Assembly (NCBI GenBank): GCA_963801715.1
Contig: CAWDGB010000014.1
Coordinates: 310,001-374,000 of the forward strand
DNA length: 64,000 nt
Direction of reading: 5' to 3'
DNA from: CAVVJA01 sp963801715
Lineage (GTDB): Bacteria; Actinomycetota; Actinomycetes; Mycobacteriales; Jatrophihabitantaceae
In this document: one piece after another, positions 25,127 to 33,849 of the stretch
How the letters are laid out: every line of letters begins with the position of its first letter
Position numbering within the stretch: the first letter of the stretch is position 1
The notes under the pieces: generated by a model
Seen by the model: the letters and a program-made list of their open reading frames with translations, nothing else
Databases searched by the model: none
What the model was told of the DNA's origin: nothing
Translations under genes and position numbers: made by a program

Positions 25127-27525
25127 TCGCCCGACCAGGTCCAATCCCGAACCTCGGGCATGTCCTCGAGATGCTCTCGCACGTAGGAGTGGTGGCGCTC
25201 AAGCATGCTCGCGCACAGCTGGGCGAGCTCCGGCCCTGATTCCGCGGCCCGGCGGGACCTCCGTAACGCTTCCAGTACCAGGTGGTACCGACTCATCCGG
25301 TTCAGGACGACCATGTCGAACGGGGTGGTGGTCGTTCCTTGCTCGATGAAGCCGCGCACATGGAACCGCGCGGGGTTCTCGCGGCCATGCAGGAGCTGGT
25401 GGACCGCGCGGGCATACCCGTGGAATGCGAACACGACGTCGGTGTCATGCGTGAACAGTTCTGCAAACCGGTCATCAGAGAATGCGTGCGGATGATCCTC
25501 GCGAGGAAGCAACGCCATCAGGTCGACGATGTTCACGACCCGGACCCGCAGGTACGGGGTGTGCTCGCGTAACAGCTGGGCCGCGGCGAGGATCTCCATC
25601 GTGGGCACGTCGCCCGCCGCCGCAAGCACGATGTCGGGTTCATCCGGAGAACCTGGCGACGCTAGCTCTGTGCCTGCCCAATCCCAGATCGACGCGCCGG
25701 CGGCGCAATGCGCGTTGGCCTCGTCCAGGTTCAGGTACTGCAGGTGCGCCTGCTTGTCGACGACGATCAGGTTGACATGGTCGTGACTGCGCAAACAGTG
25801 ATCCGCAATCGACAACGTGCAATTCGCGTCCGGCGGGAGCCAGACCCGAACCGCGACCGGCGACAACGGGATCATCGAATCGATGAGACCGGGCCCTTGG
25901 TGGGAGAACCCATTGTGGTCGTTGCGCCAGCAGGTGCTGGTGAGGAGCACATTCAGGGACGCCACGGGCGCTCGCCACGGCAGCTCGACGGCGTGTTGCA
26001 GCCATTTGGTGTGCTGGACGAGCATCGAGGTGGCCACCATCGCGAACGCCTCGTAGGTCGCGAACACTCCGTGGCGGCCGGAGAGTAGGTAGCCTTCGAG
26101 CCACCCTTCGCAGAGATGCTCGGACAGCACCTCCATGACCCGGCCGTCCGGAGAGAGGTGGTCGTCCGACGGGAGGACTGGCGCCTGCAGGCACCGGTCG
26201 GTGGCCTCGAACACCGCCTGCAGGCGGTTGCTTGCGGTTTCGTCCGGGCAGAACAACCGGAAGCTGCCGCCACCGTCGTCGGTCATCGTCGCTTTGTAGA
26301 TGTCCCGCATCAGCTCGCCGAACGGCCGAGTCGTCTCGTGGGAGACGGAGCCGGGGCTTGGCAGCCGCAGGGCGTACGACTCAAGAGCGGGGATTGGCAA
26401 CGCACGGGTCAAACGGCCGCCGTTCGCATAGGGACTCGCCGACATGCGCTTGTCGCCGGCGGGCGCCAGTGCACAGAGCTCAGGTATCAGCCGGCCACTC
26501 TCGTCGAACAATTGTTCGGGTCGGTAGGAACGCATCCAACGATCGAGAATCGCCAGGTGCGCGGGGTTCTCGCGCACGTTCGCCAGCGGCACCTGATGGG
26601 CACGGAACGTGCCTTCGACCGCTAGGCCATCCACCTCGTGCGGCCCGGTCCACCCCTTGGGCGTGCGGAGGACGATAGCGGGCCACGCGGGGCGCAGAGC
26701 GCCGCCGGCCGTCGATCGGGCCTCCGTCTGCACCTCCTGTATCCGTTCCAGCGACCGGGACAGTGCTTCGTAGAGATCAGGGAAAACCCTGTCCGGCTTG
26801 TCACCGGCGACGACGATCGGATCCCAGCCGTGACTGCGAAGGAGCTGGCTCACGTGCTCGTCGTCCGCTCGCCCAAGCGTCGTCGGACCGGAGATCTTGT
26901 AGCCGTTGAGGTGCAGTATCGGTAACACGGAGCCGTCACGCTTGGCGCGCAGGAAGTCCGGCACTTTCCAGGACGCTGCCAGTGGCCCGGTCTCGGCTTC
27001 GCCGTCGCCGATGACGCAGGCGACGTGAAGGTTCGGGTGATCGAAGGCGGCGCCGGCGGCATGAGCCAAGGCATACCCGAGCTCGCCGCCTTCGTGGATG
27101 CTGCCGGGGGTCTGAACGCTCACGTGGCTGGGAATGCCGCCTGGGGTCGAGAACTGGCGGACGAGACGAAGCAGTCCGGTGAGGTCCGGGCTGACCTGCG
27201 GGTAGATCTCGCTGTACGTACCTTCCAGGTAGCAGTTGGCCACGAGGGCCGGTCCGCCGTGTCCGGGTCCGGTGAGGTAGATCCAGTCCGTGTCGGTCGC
27301 GCGGATCAGTCGATTGAGCAGGGTGTAGATCATCGACAGGCCTGGGCTCGTGCCCCAGTGGCCCAGTAGTCGAGGCTTGATGTGTTCGCGGCGCAACGGC
27401 TCTAGCAGGAGGGGGTTGGCCTGCAGGTAGATCTGCCCCACGGTCAGGAAGTTGGCGGCCGCCCACCATCGCAAGTCGAGGTCGAGGTCTGCGTCGGTGT
27501 ACCGGGCCAGCCTGGTGATTGTCAC
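25123..27525 (-). CDS. xfp: Xylulose-5-phosphate/fructose-6-phosphate phosphoketolase
   Basis: Thiamine-diphosphate enzyme that cleaves xylulose 5-phosphate (and often fructose 6-phosphate) with phosphate to acetyl phosphate and a shorter aldose phosphate. The N-terminal domain has LGHWGTSPGLSMIYTLLNRL and GPGHGGPALVANCYLEGTYS; the ThDP motif begins GDGEAETGPLAASWKVPDFL. The C-terminal half has TCWRNDHNGFSHQGPGLID and the AAAGDVPTMEILAA segment. I choose GTG 27525, with GAGGAG five bases upstream, giving 800 residues; the frame extends to 27561. It is translationally coupled to ackA and divergent from zwf, so the locus encodes a phosphoketolase shunt. Confidence 0.96.
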   Translation of the reverse strand: MTITRLARYTDADLDLDLRWWAAANFLTVGQIYLQANPLLLEPLRREHIKPRLLGHWGTSPGLSMIYTLLNRLIRATDTDWIYLTGPGHGGPALVANCYLEGTYSEIYPQVSPDLTGLLRLVRQFSTPGGIPSHVSVQTPGSIHEGGELGYALAHAAGAAFDHPNLHVACVIGDGEAETGPLAASWKVPDFLRAKRDGSVLPILHLNGYKISGPTTLGRADDEHVSQLLRSHGWDPIVVAGDKPDRVFPDLYEALSRSLERIQEVQTEARSTAGGALRPAWPAIVLRTPKGWTGPHEVDGLAVEGTFRAHQVPLANVRENPAHLAILDRWMRSYRPEQLFDESGRLIPELCALAPAGDKRMSASPYANGGRLTRALPIPALESYALRLPSPGSVSHETTRPFGELMRDIYKATMTDDGGGSFRLFCPDETASNRLQAVFEATDRCLQAPVLPSDDHLSPDGRVMEVLSEHLCEGWLEGYLLSGRHGVFATYEAFAMVATSMLVQHTKWLQHAVELPWRAPVASLNVLLTSTCWRNDHNGFSHQGPGLIDSMIPLSPVAVRVWLPPDANCTLSIADHCLRSHDHVNLIVVDKQAHLQYLNLDEANAHCAAGASIWDWAGTELASPGSPDEPDIVLAAAGDVPTMEILAAAQLLREHTPYLRVRVVNIVDLMALLPREDHPHAFSDDRFAELFTHDTDVVFAFHGYARAVHQLLHGRENPARFHVRGFIEQGTTTTPFDMVVLNRMSRYHLVLEALRRSRRAAESGPELAQLCASMLERHHSYVREHLEDMPEVRDWTWSGE

Positions 27526-27673
27526 GATTGCTCCTCGACGTCGCGCGGTCATCATGTCCATCGCATCACGCCCAGGTGATCACAAATCGACTACCCTGCG
27601 TCGGGCGAGTGAATCGAGTCAGCGACGCTCGGGGTAGAAAGTGCAGATGCACCCCTCTTCGCGAGGTGAGGAC

Positions 27674-29164
27674 ATGGACATCGAATCGGAACGCCGCGCC
27701 CCGGCTTGCGTGCTGGTGATATTCGGTGCGTCCGGCGACCTCACCGAACGCAAGCTGCTGCCGGCGGTCGAACGGCTGTGTGCATATAACCGGCTGCCCC
27801 GGGAATTCGGCCTCGTCGGCGTGAGCCGTACGCCCATGACGGACGGCGAGTTCGCGGAACGACTCCGGAGGGCCACGCGCAGGGGCGACAGCGACCAGTG
27901 GGCCGACCTCGTGGCGTCGGTCCGGTACGTCAGCGGGGGGTACGACGATCCAGCCACCTACGGGCGGCTGGCTGAGGTGCTCGACGAGTTCGATCGCACC
28001 CGCGGCACGGCTGGTGGCCGGGTGTTCTACCTGGCAACCCCGCCGCAACTGTTCGGCGACGTTGCTTCCAGTTTGGGCAAGTCGGGGCTCAGCGACGTCC
28101 GCGGCGAGGGTTTCGTCCGCATCGTCATCGAGAAGCCGTTCGGATGGGACGAGGACAGTGCGCGCGCCATCTACGCGCAGGTGACGACTGCGTTCGAGGA
28201 GTCGCAGGTCTTCCGCATTGATCATTACCTCGCGAAGGACACCGTGCAGAACCTGCTGGCGTTGCGGTTCGCCAACTCGATCTTCGAGCCGATCTGGAAC
28301 CGCACCTGGATCGACAATGTCCAGATCACCGTGGCCGAGACGATCGGCGTGGAAGATCGCGGCGGGTTCTACGAAACGGCGGGTGCGGTCCGTGACATCG
28401 TGCAGAATCACGTGCTCCAGGTGCTGTCGCTCTTCCTCATGGAGCCGCCGACGTCCTTTCATCCCGAGGCAATCCGGGACGAGAAGGTCAAGTTGCTGCG
28501 CGCTATTCGCCCGCTCGAAGATCCGGCCGAGATCGCCCTGCGGGCCGTTCGCGGGCAGTACACCCGAGGCGGAACGCGCGAGCACCTCATGGCGGGCTAT
28601 CGCGAGGAAGCGGGAGTCGATCCGCTGAGCTCGACCGAGACTTTCGTGGCCCTTCAACTGGATATCAACAATTGGCGATGGGCAGGCGTACCGGTCTATG
28701 TGCGTACCGGCAAGCGATTGCCCAAGCGGATCACCGAAGTCGCCGTCGAGTTCCAGCGGCCGCCACAACTGCCGTTGTTTCCCTCGTCTGGTTCGAATCT
28801 GGAGCCCGACGCCCTGATCGTGCGCGTCCAGCCGGACGAAGGTTTGAGCCTACGGTTCGGGGCGAAAGTGCCGGGCCACGAGTTCCGAGTTCGCAAGGCA
28901 TCAATGGATTTCTCCTACGCCGCCGGCTACGACGCGGAACAACCCGAGGCCTACGAGCGAGTGATCCTGGACGCTCTGGTCGGCGACCCGACGCTGTTTA
29001 TTCGCGCCGATGAGGTCGGTCGGTCGTGGAAGATCGTAGATCCGCTGCTGCGGTTCTGGGCCGCGGAGACGGGACCTATCCCTCAGTACCAGGCTGCGAC
29101 CTGGGGGCCACGGGAGGCGCAGGAACTCATCGGGCGCGACGGCCGTCGCTGGCGAGACGTCTGA
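27674..29164 (+). CDS. zwf: Glucose-6-phosphate 1-dehydrogenase
   Basis: Oxidises glucose 6-phosphate to 6-phosphogluconolactone with NAD(P)+. The coenzyme motif is FGASGDLTERKLLPAVERL; the active site is RIDHYLAKDTVQNLLALRFA; EKPFGWD precedes it. ATG 27674 has AGGTGAGGAC upstream and gives 496 residues, typical for the family; the frame extends to 27641. It is divergent from xfp-ackA across about 150 bp, which must contain both promoters. Together with the pentose-phosphate pathway it can supply xylulose 5-phosphate to the phosphoketolase. Paralogues of zwf elsewhere are likely. Confidence 0.95.
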   Translation: MDIESERRAPACVLVIFGASGDLTERKLLPAVERLCAYNRLPREFGLVGVSRTPMTDGEFAERLRRATRRGDSDQWADLVASVRYVSGGYDDPATYGRLAEVLDEFDRTRGTAGGRVFYLATPPQLFGDVASSLGKSGLSDVRGEGFVRIVIEKPFGWDEDSARAIYAQVTTAFEESQVFRIDHYLAKDTVQNLLALRFANSIFEPIWNRTWIDNVQITVAETIGVEDRGGFYETAGAVRDIVQNHVLQVLSLFLMEPPTSFHPEAIRDEKVKLLRAIRPLEDPAEIALRAVRGQYTRGGTREHLMAGYREEAGVDPLSSTETFVALQLDINNWRWAGVPVYVRTGKRLPKRITEVAVEFQRPPQLPLFPSSGSNLEPDALIVRVQPDEGLSLRFGAKVPGHEFRVRKASMDFSYAAGYDAEQPEAYERVILDALVGDPTLFIRADEVGRSWKIVDPLLRFWAAETGPIPQYQAATWGPREAQELIGRDGRRWRDV

Positions 29165-29198
29165 GCCAGACTCTAGACGCGGACCCCATGATGTGATA

Positions 29199-29212
29199 TG
29201 TAAGCGCTTGCA
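29199..29212. promoter_or_regulatory. LacI/GalR-type operator-like palindrome in a convergent gap
   Basis: TGTAAGCGCTTGCA is a 14-bp palindrome with a single mismatched pair and the AAGCGCTT core seen in many LacI-family operators. It sits between zwf and the convergent PPOX gene (gap 29165-29368), where no start codon lies nearby. A LacI gene is 630 bp further on. Nothing else was recognised in this gap. Confidence 0.4.
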
Positions 29213-29368
29213 GGCCTCGGCGATGACTCACCCAGCTCTCGCCGGGGCCTGCCGCGTGGCGAGTGCGACTCGGCGCTATTCGAACGCGCCCACGACGATC
29301 GCCGATAGATCCGGTTCAGGCCACACATCGCAAGCCGTAGCTGCGCATTTCCAGCGGAGCGACTGACG

Positions 29369-29803
29369 CTAGGGCGGGTAGCCATAGTGTCGGTGGATGT
29401 CGAATTCGTAGATGAGCCGTCGCTCCTCGGCCATCCTCGCCAGGAATGCCGGCTCATCGAGTTCGTCGCCGAACCAGACCAGGGGACCGGTAGACCGGTT
29501 CTGCATCACACGGAATAGTTCCAGATTCTGTGTCGGGGCGTCCGGGCCCTCGAGTATCGAGACTGTCGCCTCGAGCGCAAGCCACCCGTATCCGCCCGGC
29601 TCGAAGACAAACACACTGCAGCGGGGATCTCGCCGCAGGCGAGGGGTTCGAACCCGACCTTGGGTACCGCTGCTCCACAGCTTGCCTTCGACCAGGGCGA
29701 CGCCGACCCGCACCGGTCGCGGAAGGCCGCCGCGTTCGATTGTGATCATCGCCGCTGAATGGTTTCGTTGCAGGAACGCGCGCTCATCCTCGCCCACCGT
29801 CAC
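29369..29803 (-). CDS. PPOX-class (pyridoxamine oxidase-fold) F420-linked protein
   Basis: A 144-residue split-barrel protein of the actinobacterial PPOX class. It shows AAMITIERGGLPRPVRVGVA, LWSSGTQGRVRTPRLRRDPR, CSVFVFEPGGYGWLALEATV and IYEFDIHRHYGYPP. These proteins bind flavin, F420 or heme and act in redox or detoxification; which cofactor is not clear. Start GTG at 29803 (GTG at 29797 also possible). It is upstream of the LacI gene's terminator side, with only 37 bp between them. Confidence 0.85.
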   Translation of the reverse strand: MTVGEDERAFLQRNHSAAMITIERGGLPRPVRVGVALVEGKLWSSGTQGRVRTPRLRRDPRCSVFVFEPGGYGWLALEATVSILEGPDAPTQNLELFRVMQNRSTGPLVWFGDELDEPAFLARMAEERRLIYEFDIHRHYGYPP

Positions 29804-29840
29804 CGCCGCACCATACGCATGACATCGTGCCGGGCTTCGT

Positions 29841-30878
29841 TCAGCGTTCGAAGGTCGCGCTGATCGGTGTGTTGTACGGGGTGACCACCTGGATGTTCGA
29901 GGGCGAGGAGGTCAAGGGTCCCGGCAGCGCACGATGCGCCTGCATGATGATGTGACAGGCCCGGCGCATGTCCTGGTTGAGGTCGTGGTGGAGCACCGCG
30001 GACAGATGGCCGCCACGGAGAAGTCTGGCGTTGTCGAGATCGAGGTCGTGGGCGATGAACACCGAGCAGCTCCGGTTCCTGGATGCGAAGGCCTCGATGA
30101 TCGCGACGTTGCCGCCGCCGATGGAGTAGACCGCGTTGATGCTCGGATCGCTGTCCAGGGCGTTCAGGACAAGACCCCGCATGGTTTCGTCGAGACCGTC
30201 GCTGTTGTCGATCTCGATCAGCGAACGGTCGGGGTACCGGCTGCGCATCGCAGTGCGGAACCCCATCTCACGTTCCTCTTCGCCGCGGAAGAAGCCGCGG
30301 CTCAGGGTGACCAAGACGTTGCCGGGCTTGTCGCCGAGCCACTGGCCGATGAGGTACGCCGCGGTAGCGCCCGCGGCCCGGTTGTCGATTCCTACATAGG
30401 CCCGCCGCGGGCTGGCGGGCAGGTCGGTCACGAGGGTCAGCACCGGAATCCCGGCGGCCACGAGTCGCCCCACGGCCTCGGTAATCTCTGGGACGTCGGG
30501 CGCCTTGAGGATGACACCCTGCGACCCGCGGCTCGCGATGCGGTCCAGCGTGCCGACGAGATCGGTCAGAGGTCCGGTCTCGCGGAAGTGGAAGCGTGAT
30601 CTGATGACCGCCGGTCGCATGGACGGTAGCTCCGCCTCGAGCGCGCTGCGCACGGCCGAGGAGAACCGGTCAGGCGCCTGCATCACTACGTCGATCAAGA
30701 ACGTCCGGCCACCCAGCCGGATCTGCGTTCGCTGCTTTTCCAGGTCGGCGATTGCCTGGTGCACCTCACGGGCGGTGTCCCGCCGTACGCCGCCCCGCTT
30801 GTTGAGGACGCGGTCGACGGTCGCCTGGCTGAGGCCTGCCTGCTGGGCGATCTCTCGGATCCGGAATGGGTGACCCAT
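29841..30878 (-). CDS. LacI-family transcriptional regulator
   Basis: A 345-residue repressor. The N-terminal helix-turn-helix is FRIREIAQQAGLSQATVDRV LNKRGGV, with a periplasmic-binding-protein-like sugar domain after residue 60 (FLIDVVMQAPDRFSSAVRSA, GVILKAPDVPEITEAVGRLV, YVGIDNRAAGATAAYLIGQW). ATG 30878 has AGGAGG seven bases upstream; the longer frame to 31118 overlaps the divergent gene and is not used. It is divergent from the PhyH/Gfo-Idh/IolE-like genes and very probably represses them until a cyclitol or sugar is present. The ligand is inferred from the dehydrogenase family. Confidence 0.92.
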   Translation of the reverse strand: MGHPFRIREIAQQAGLSQATVDRVLNKRGGVRRDTAREVHQAIADLEKQRTQIRLGGRTFLIDVVMQAPDRFSSAVRSALEAELPSMRPAVIRSRFHFRETGPLTDLVGTLDRIASRGSQGVILKAPDVPEITEAVGRLVAAGIPVLTLVTDLPASPRRAYVGIDNRAAGATAAYLIGQWLGDKPGNVLVTLSRGFFRGEEEREMGFRTAMRSRYPDRSLIEIDNSDGLDETMRGLVLNALDSDPSINAVYSIGGGNVAIIEAFASRNRSCSVFIAHDLDLDNARLLRGGHLSAVLHHDLNQDMRRACHIIMQAHRALPGPLTSSPSNIQVVTPYNTPISATFER

Positions 30879-30949
30879 CCCGATCCTCCTGAAGGGTTTT
30901 TGATGGCTTTCTGCGCTTGATTGATGGACTTCGATTCTTAGACTTGCAG

Positions 30950-30986
30950 ATGTCTCCCCGGATCGCCAGGCCGCGGCTGGAGACAT
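30950..30986. promoter_or_regulatory. Inverted repeat in the LacI/PhyH divergent region
   Basis: ATGTCTCC (30950-30957) and its exact complement GGAGACAT (30979-30986) with a 21-base spacer. It lies 28 bp before the PhyH ATG, so it could be a regulator site or a 5'-leader hairpin. It does not look like the usual short LacI palindrome. Confidence 0.35.
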
Positions 30987-31014
30987 TCCAGGCACCACCC
31001 AGAAGGGGACCGTC

Positions 31015-32217
31015 ATGTCGGCGACCGCCCAATCCAGCGCACCCACTCGCAGCCGGCTGTGGCTAACCGAAGCGGATTGCCACGTGGCGGACCTTGTCGC
31101 GCTCGTCGAGGAGACCACGGACGTGCGCGACTACCCCGGAGCTGAGTCGGTAAGCCAGAACATTCTCGTGTACGACAGCGAGCGGTTACGCAGCTGCATC
31201 GCGACATCGACGGGACGCAGGGAGACGCAGGCCGAGCTAGCACGCGCCCTCCTGGACGGTCCAGGCGTCGTCGTCTTCAAGCGGGCCTTCAGCGACCTCT
31301 CGGTGGTCGACCGGGCGTCCGACGCCTTCGACGCGATGATCGCGGATCAGCGGGCGAGCGGTGCCGCGAGCGGGGACCATTTCGCCAAGCCGGGCGCGAA
31401 CGACCGGGTGTGGAACGCACTGGAGAAGCTCGCGGTCCGCGCACCGTCGGTGCTCGCGGCCTACTACGTGAACGACATCATCGCGCTCATCTCCACCGCG
31501 TGGCTCGGTCCCGCGTACCAGATCACCTCTCAGGTCAACGTGGTCAACCCGGGCGGCGATCCCCAGACCGGACACCGCGACTACCACCTCGGTTTCATGT
31601 CCGGGGACCAAGCCGCGCGGTTCCCCGCCCACGCGCACCGCCTGTCTCCGGTGCTGACCCTCCAGGGTGCGGTCGCGCACTGCGACATGCCAGTCGAGAG
31701 CGGCCCGACCAAATACCTCCCGCATTCGCAGAAGTACGAGCCGGGCTACCTTGCGGCGGCCATCCCGGAGTTCCGGACGTACTTCGAGGCGAACCAGGTC
31801 CAGCTCCCGCTTGAGAAGGGCGACGCGGCGTTCTTCAACCCGGCGCTGTTCCACGGCGCCGGGCACAACCGCTCGGCCGACATCAGGCGCATGGCGAACC
31901 TGCTTCAGGTGTCCTCAGCCTTCGGTCGAGCGATGGAGAGCGTGGATCGGCGGCGGATGTGCGAAGCGCTATTCCCGACGCTGGTGCAGCTCAAGGCCTC
32001 CGGATTGGCCGAGCCAGGGCTCCGGAACGTTATCGCGGCCTGTGCCGAGGGGTACGCCTTCCCGACTAACCTCGACCGCGACCAGCCGGTGGGCGGCCTC
32101 GCCCCGCAGACCCAGGCCGAACTGGTCTGGCAGGCCGTGGCGGAGGGGTGGGACCCGTCCTCCTTCCGCCACGAACTCACGGTGCAAGCGGCCCGACGCA
32201 GCACCAGCGATTCCTGA
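31015..32217 (+). CDS. Phytanoyl-CoA dioxygenase (PhyH) family protein
   Basis: A 400-residue Fe(II)/2-oxoglutarate-type oxygenase. The first two iron ligands are in GHRDYHLGFMSGDQAARFP (H-x-D) and the third histidine is probably in FNPALFHGAGHNRSADIRRM, which also supplies an arginine for 2-oxoglutarate. LLDGPGVVVFKRAF is the usual PhyH start region. It could hydroxylate a sugar-derived or aminated substrate; the real substrate is unknown. ATG 31015 has AAGGGG upstream. It is the first gene of an operon with a Gfo/Idh/MocA dehydrogenase and an IolE-like gene, under a divergent LacI regulator. Confidence 0.85.
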   Translation: MSATAQSSAPTRSRLWLTEADCHVADLVALVEETTDVRDYPGAESVSQNILVYDSERLRSCIATSTGRRETQAELARALLDGPGVVVFKRAFSDLSVVDRASDAFDAMIADQRASGAASGDHFAKPGANDRVWNALEKLAVRAPSVLAAYYVNDIIALISTAWLGPAYQITSQVNVVNPGGDPQTGHRDYHLGFMSGDQAARFPAHAHRLSPVLTLQGAVAHCDMPVESGPTKYLPHSQKYEPGYLAAAIPEFRTYFEANQVQLPLEKGDAAFFNPALFHGAGHNRSADIRRMANLLQVSSAFGRAMESVDRRRMCEALFPTLVQLKASGLAEPGLRNVIAACAEGYAFPTNLDRDQPVGGLAPQTQAELVWQAVAEGWDPSSFRHELTVQAARRSTSDS

Positions 32218-32302
32218 CAGACCCAGTCATCGGGCCGAGCGCGCCGCGCTCGATTGGTCACCATGGGTCTTGGAAGCCCTGGACACGGAAAGGTCACTCA
32301 CG

Positions 32303-33304
32303 ATGCGGCTTGGACTTATCGGGCTGGGCAGGATCGGCAGCTTCCACGCCGGCACCTTGACCGAGCTGCCAGCGGTGGATTCCCTGGTTGTCACCGACCT
32401 GGTGCCCGCGAAGACGAAGCAGGTGGCCGAACGCTTCGGGGCTGAGCCGGTCGACTCGCTGGATGCGTTGCTCGCCGCGGGCGTGCACGGCGTCGTCATC
32501 GCCGCATCGACTGACGCGCATCCGCAGCTCGTCCTCGCGGCCGTCGACGCGGGTTTGCCTGTGTTCTGCGAGAAGCCCGTCGCCCGCAGCGCCACCGAAG
32601 GGGCGGCGCTGCTGCGACAGCTGCACGGCCGCGACGTGCCCGTGCAGATCGGTTTTCAGCGCCGCTTCGACGCTGGGATCGCTGCGGCTTACGACGCGGT
32701 ACGTAGCGGTGAGCTGGGCTGGCTGCATACGGTCCGATCGACCACGCTGGACCCAGCGCCGCCGCCAAGGGCTTACATCGCTTCCTCCGGCGGGATGTTC
32801 CGGGATTGTGGTGTCCACGACTTCGACGTGTTGCGCTGGGTGACCGGCAGTGAGGTCGTCGAGGTCTACGCCACCGGAAGCAACCGGGGCGCGGAATTCT
32901 TCGCCGAGGTAGGCGATGTCGACACCTCGGCTGCCATCCTCACCTTCGACGACGGAACCCTTGGCGTGGTGTCCAACACCCGATACAACGCCCGCGGCTA
33001 CGACGTGCGGCTAGAGGTGCACGGGTCGAAGGACAGTGTCGCGGCCGGCCTGGAGGACAAGCTGCCGCTGCGCTCGGTCGAGCCGGGCATCACGTTCCCT
33101 GCCGGCGAGCCGCACCAGTTCTTCATGGACCGCTTCCTTGCTGCCTACCGCGCCGAGCTCGAGGCGTTCGCCGAGGTCGTCGACGGCATCCGTCCCTCTC
33201 CGTGCACCGTGGCCGATGCGCTGGAGGCCGATTGGATCGCCGAGGCCTGCGCGGAGTCCCTGCGGGCGCACCGTCCGGTGCGGATCGCGGAGGTACGCGG
33301 GTGA
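32303..33304 (+). CDS. Gfo/Idh/MocA oxidoreductase (inositol 2-dehydrogenase-like)
   Basis: A 333-residue NAD(P)-dependent sugar or cyclitol dehydrogenase. The Rossmann motif is GLIGLGRIGSFHAGTL, the family lysine is in VFCEKPVARS, and FRDCGVHDFDVLRWVTGSEV contains the catalytic Asp-His segment. The C-terminal half (AAILTFDDGTLGVVSNTRYN) resembles myo-inositol 2-dehydrogenases of the IolG type. ATG 32303 begins the conserved part; the frame stays open far upstream but reads antisense-like. It overlaps the next gene by four bases (GTGA). Confidence 0.9.
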   Translation: MRLGLIGLGRIGSFHAGTLTELPAVDSLVVTDLVPAKTKQVAERFGAEPVDSLDALLAAGVHGVVIAASTDAHPQLVLAAVDAGLPVFCEKPVARSATEGAALLRQLHGRDVPVQIGFQRRFDAGIAAAYDAVRSGELGWLHTVRSTTLDPAPPPRAYIASSGGMFRDCGVHDFDVLRWVTGSEVVEVYATGSNRGAEFFAEVGDVDTSAAILTFDDGTLGVVSNTRYNARGYDVRLEVHGSKDSVAAGLEDKLPLRSVEPGITFPAGEPHQFFMDRFLAAYRAELEAFAEVVDGIRPSPCTVADALEADWIAEACAESLRAHRPVRIAEVRG

Positions 33305-33809
33305 GCTCTTCCGACGCGGACAAGATCGCCGGAGCCCCGATCTCCTGGGGTGTGTGCGAGGTGCCGGGCTGGGGCTACCAGCTGAGCCCGGAGCGCGTGC
33401 TCAGGGAGATGCGCGAAGTCGGTCTTGGGGCCACCGAGCTCGGACCCGATGGATTCCTGCCGTCAGAACCTACGGCGATCGCCGAAGTGCTGTCCAAGCA
33501 TGGGCTGCATGCCGTCGGCGGATTCACCCCCCTGCTGCTGCATGTGCCCGGGCATGACCCGGTGCCCGAGGTGGAGCCCATACTCGACAGCTTCGTCGCC
33601 GCACAGGCCGGTGTCCTCGTCCTGTCGGCCGCCACCGGCGCGATGGGCTATGACAGCCGCTCGGAACTCGATGATGACGGATGGTCGACCCTGCTGTGCA
33701 ACCTCGACCGGCTGACACCATCCTCACCGGTGACCCCGAGGGCGAGGGACCAGTCGCCGACGTCAGGACCAGCATCGAGTGCCTCAGGAAAGTCCTCGGC
33801 AGTTCGTGA
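33301..33809 (+). pseudogene. IolE-like sugar isomerase/dehydratase gene with internal deletion
   Basis: The GTG at 33301 overlaps the dehydrogenase stop. The first 138 codons are clearly an IolE/xylose-isomerase-like TIM barrel (ISWGVCEVPGWGYQLSPERV, ELGPDGFLP, LLCNLDRL). At about 33714 the sequence jumps: in another frame, DTILTGDPEGEGPVADV and then RTSIECLRKVLGSS with stop at 33807-33809, which matches the C-terminus of the same family. Roughly 130 middle codons, including metal ligands, are missing. The protein is therefore inactive. The original frame runs on unusefully to 33918. The family acts after inositol or related dehydrogenases. Confidence 0.8.
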
Positions 33810-33813
33810 TCAA

Positions 33814-33849
33814 GCAAGCGCCCCGCCGCTCGGCCGACGGGGCGCTTGC
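33814..33849 (+). terminator. Intrinsic-type terminator hairpin of the LacI-controlled operon
   Basis: Perfect 12-bp inverted repeat GCAAGCGCCCCG (33814-33825) / CGGGGCGCTTGC (33838-33849) with a 12-base loop, four bases after the IolE-like stop. It lacks a long T run, as is common in actinobacteria. Its position supports 33809 as the natural gene end. Confidence 0.7.

Noticed and set aside
27566..28768. 400-codon minus-strand frame over zwf
   Set aside because: Antisense of a clear glucose-6-phosphate dehydrogenase gene.
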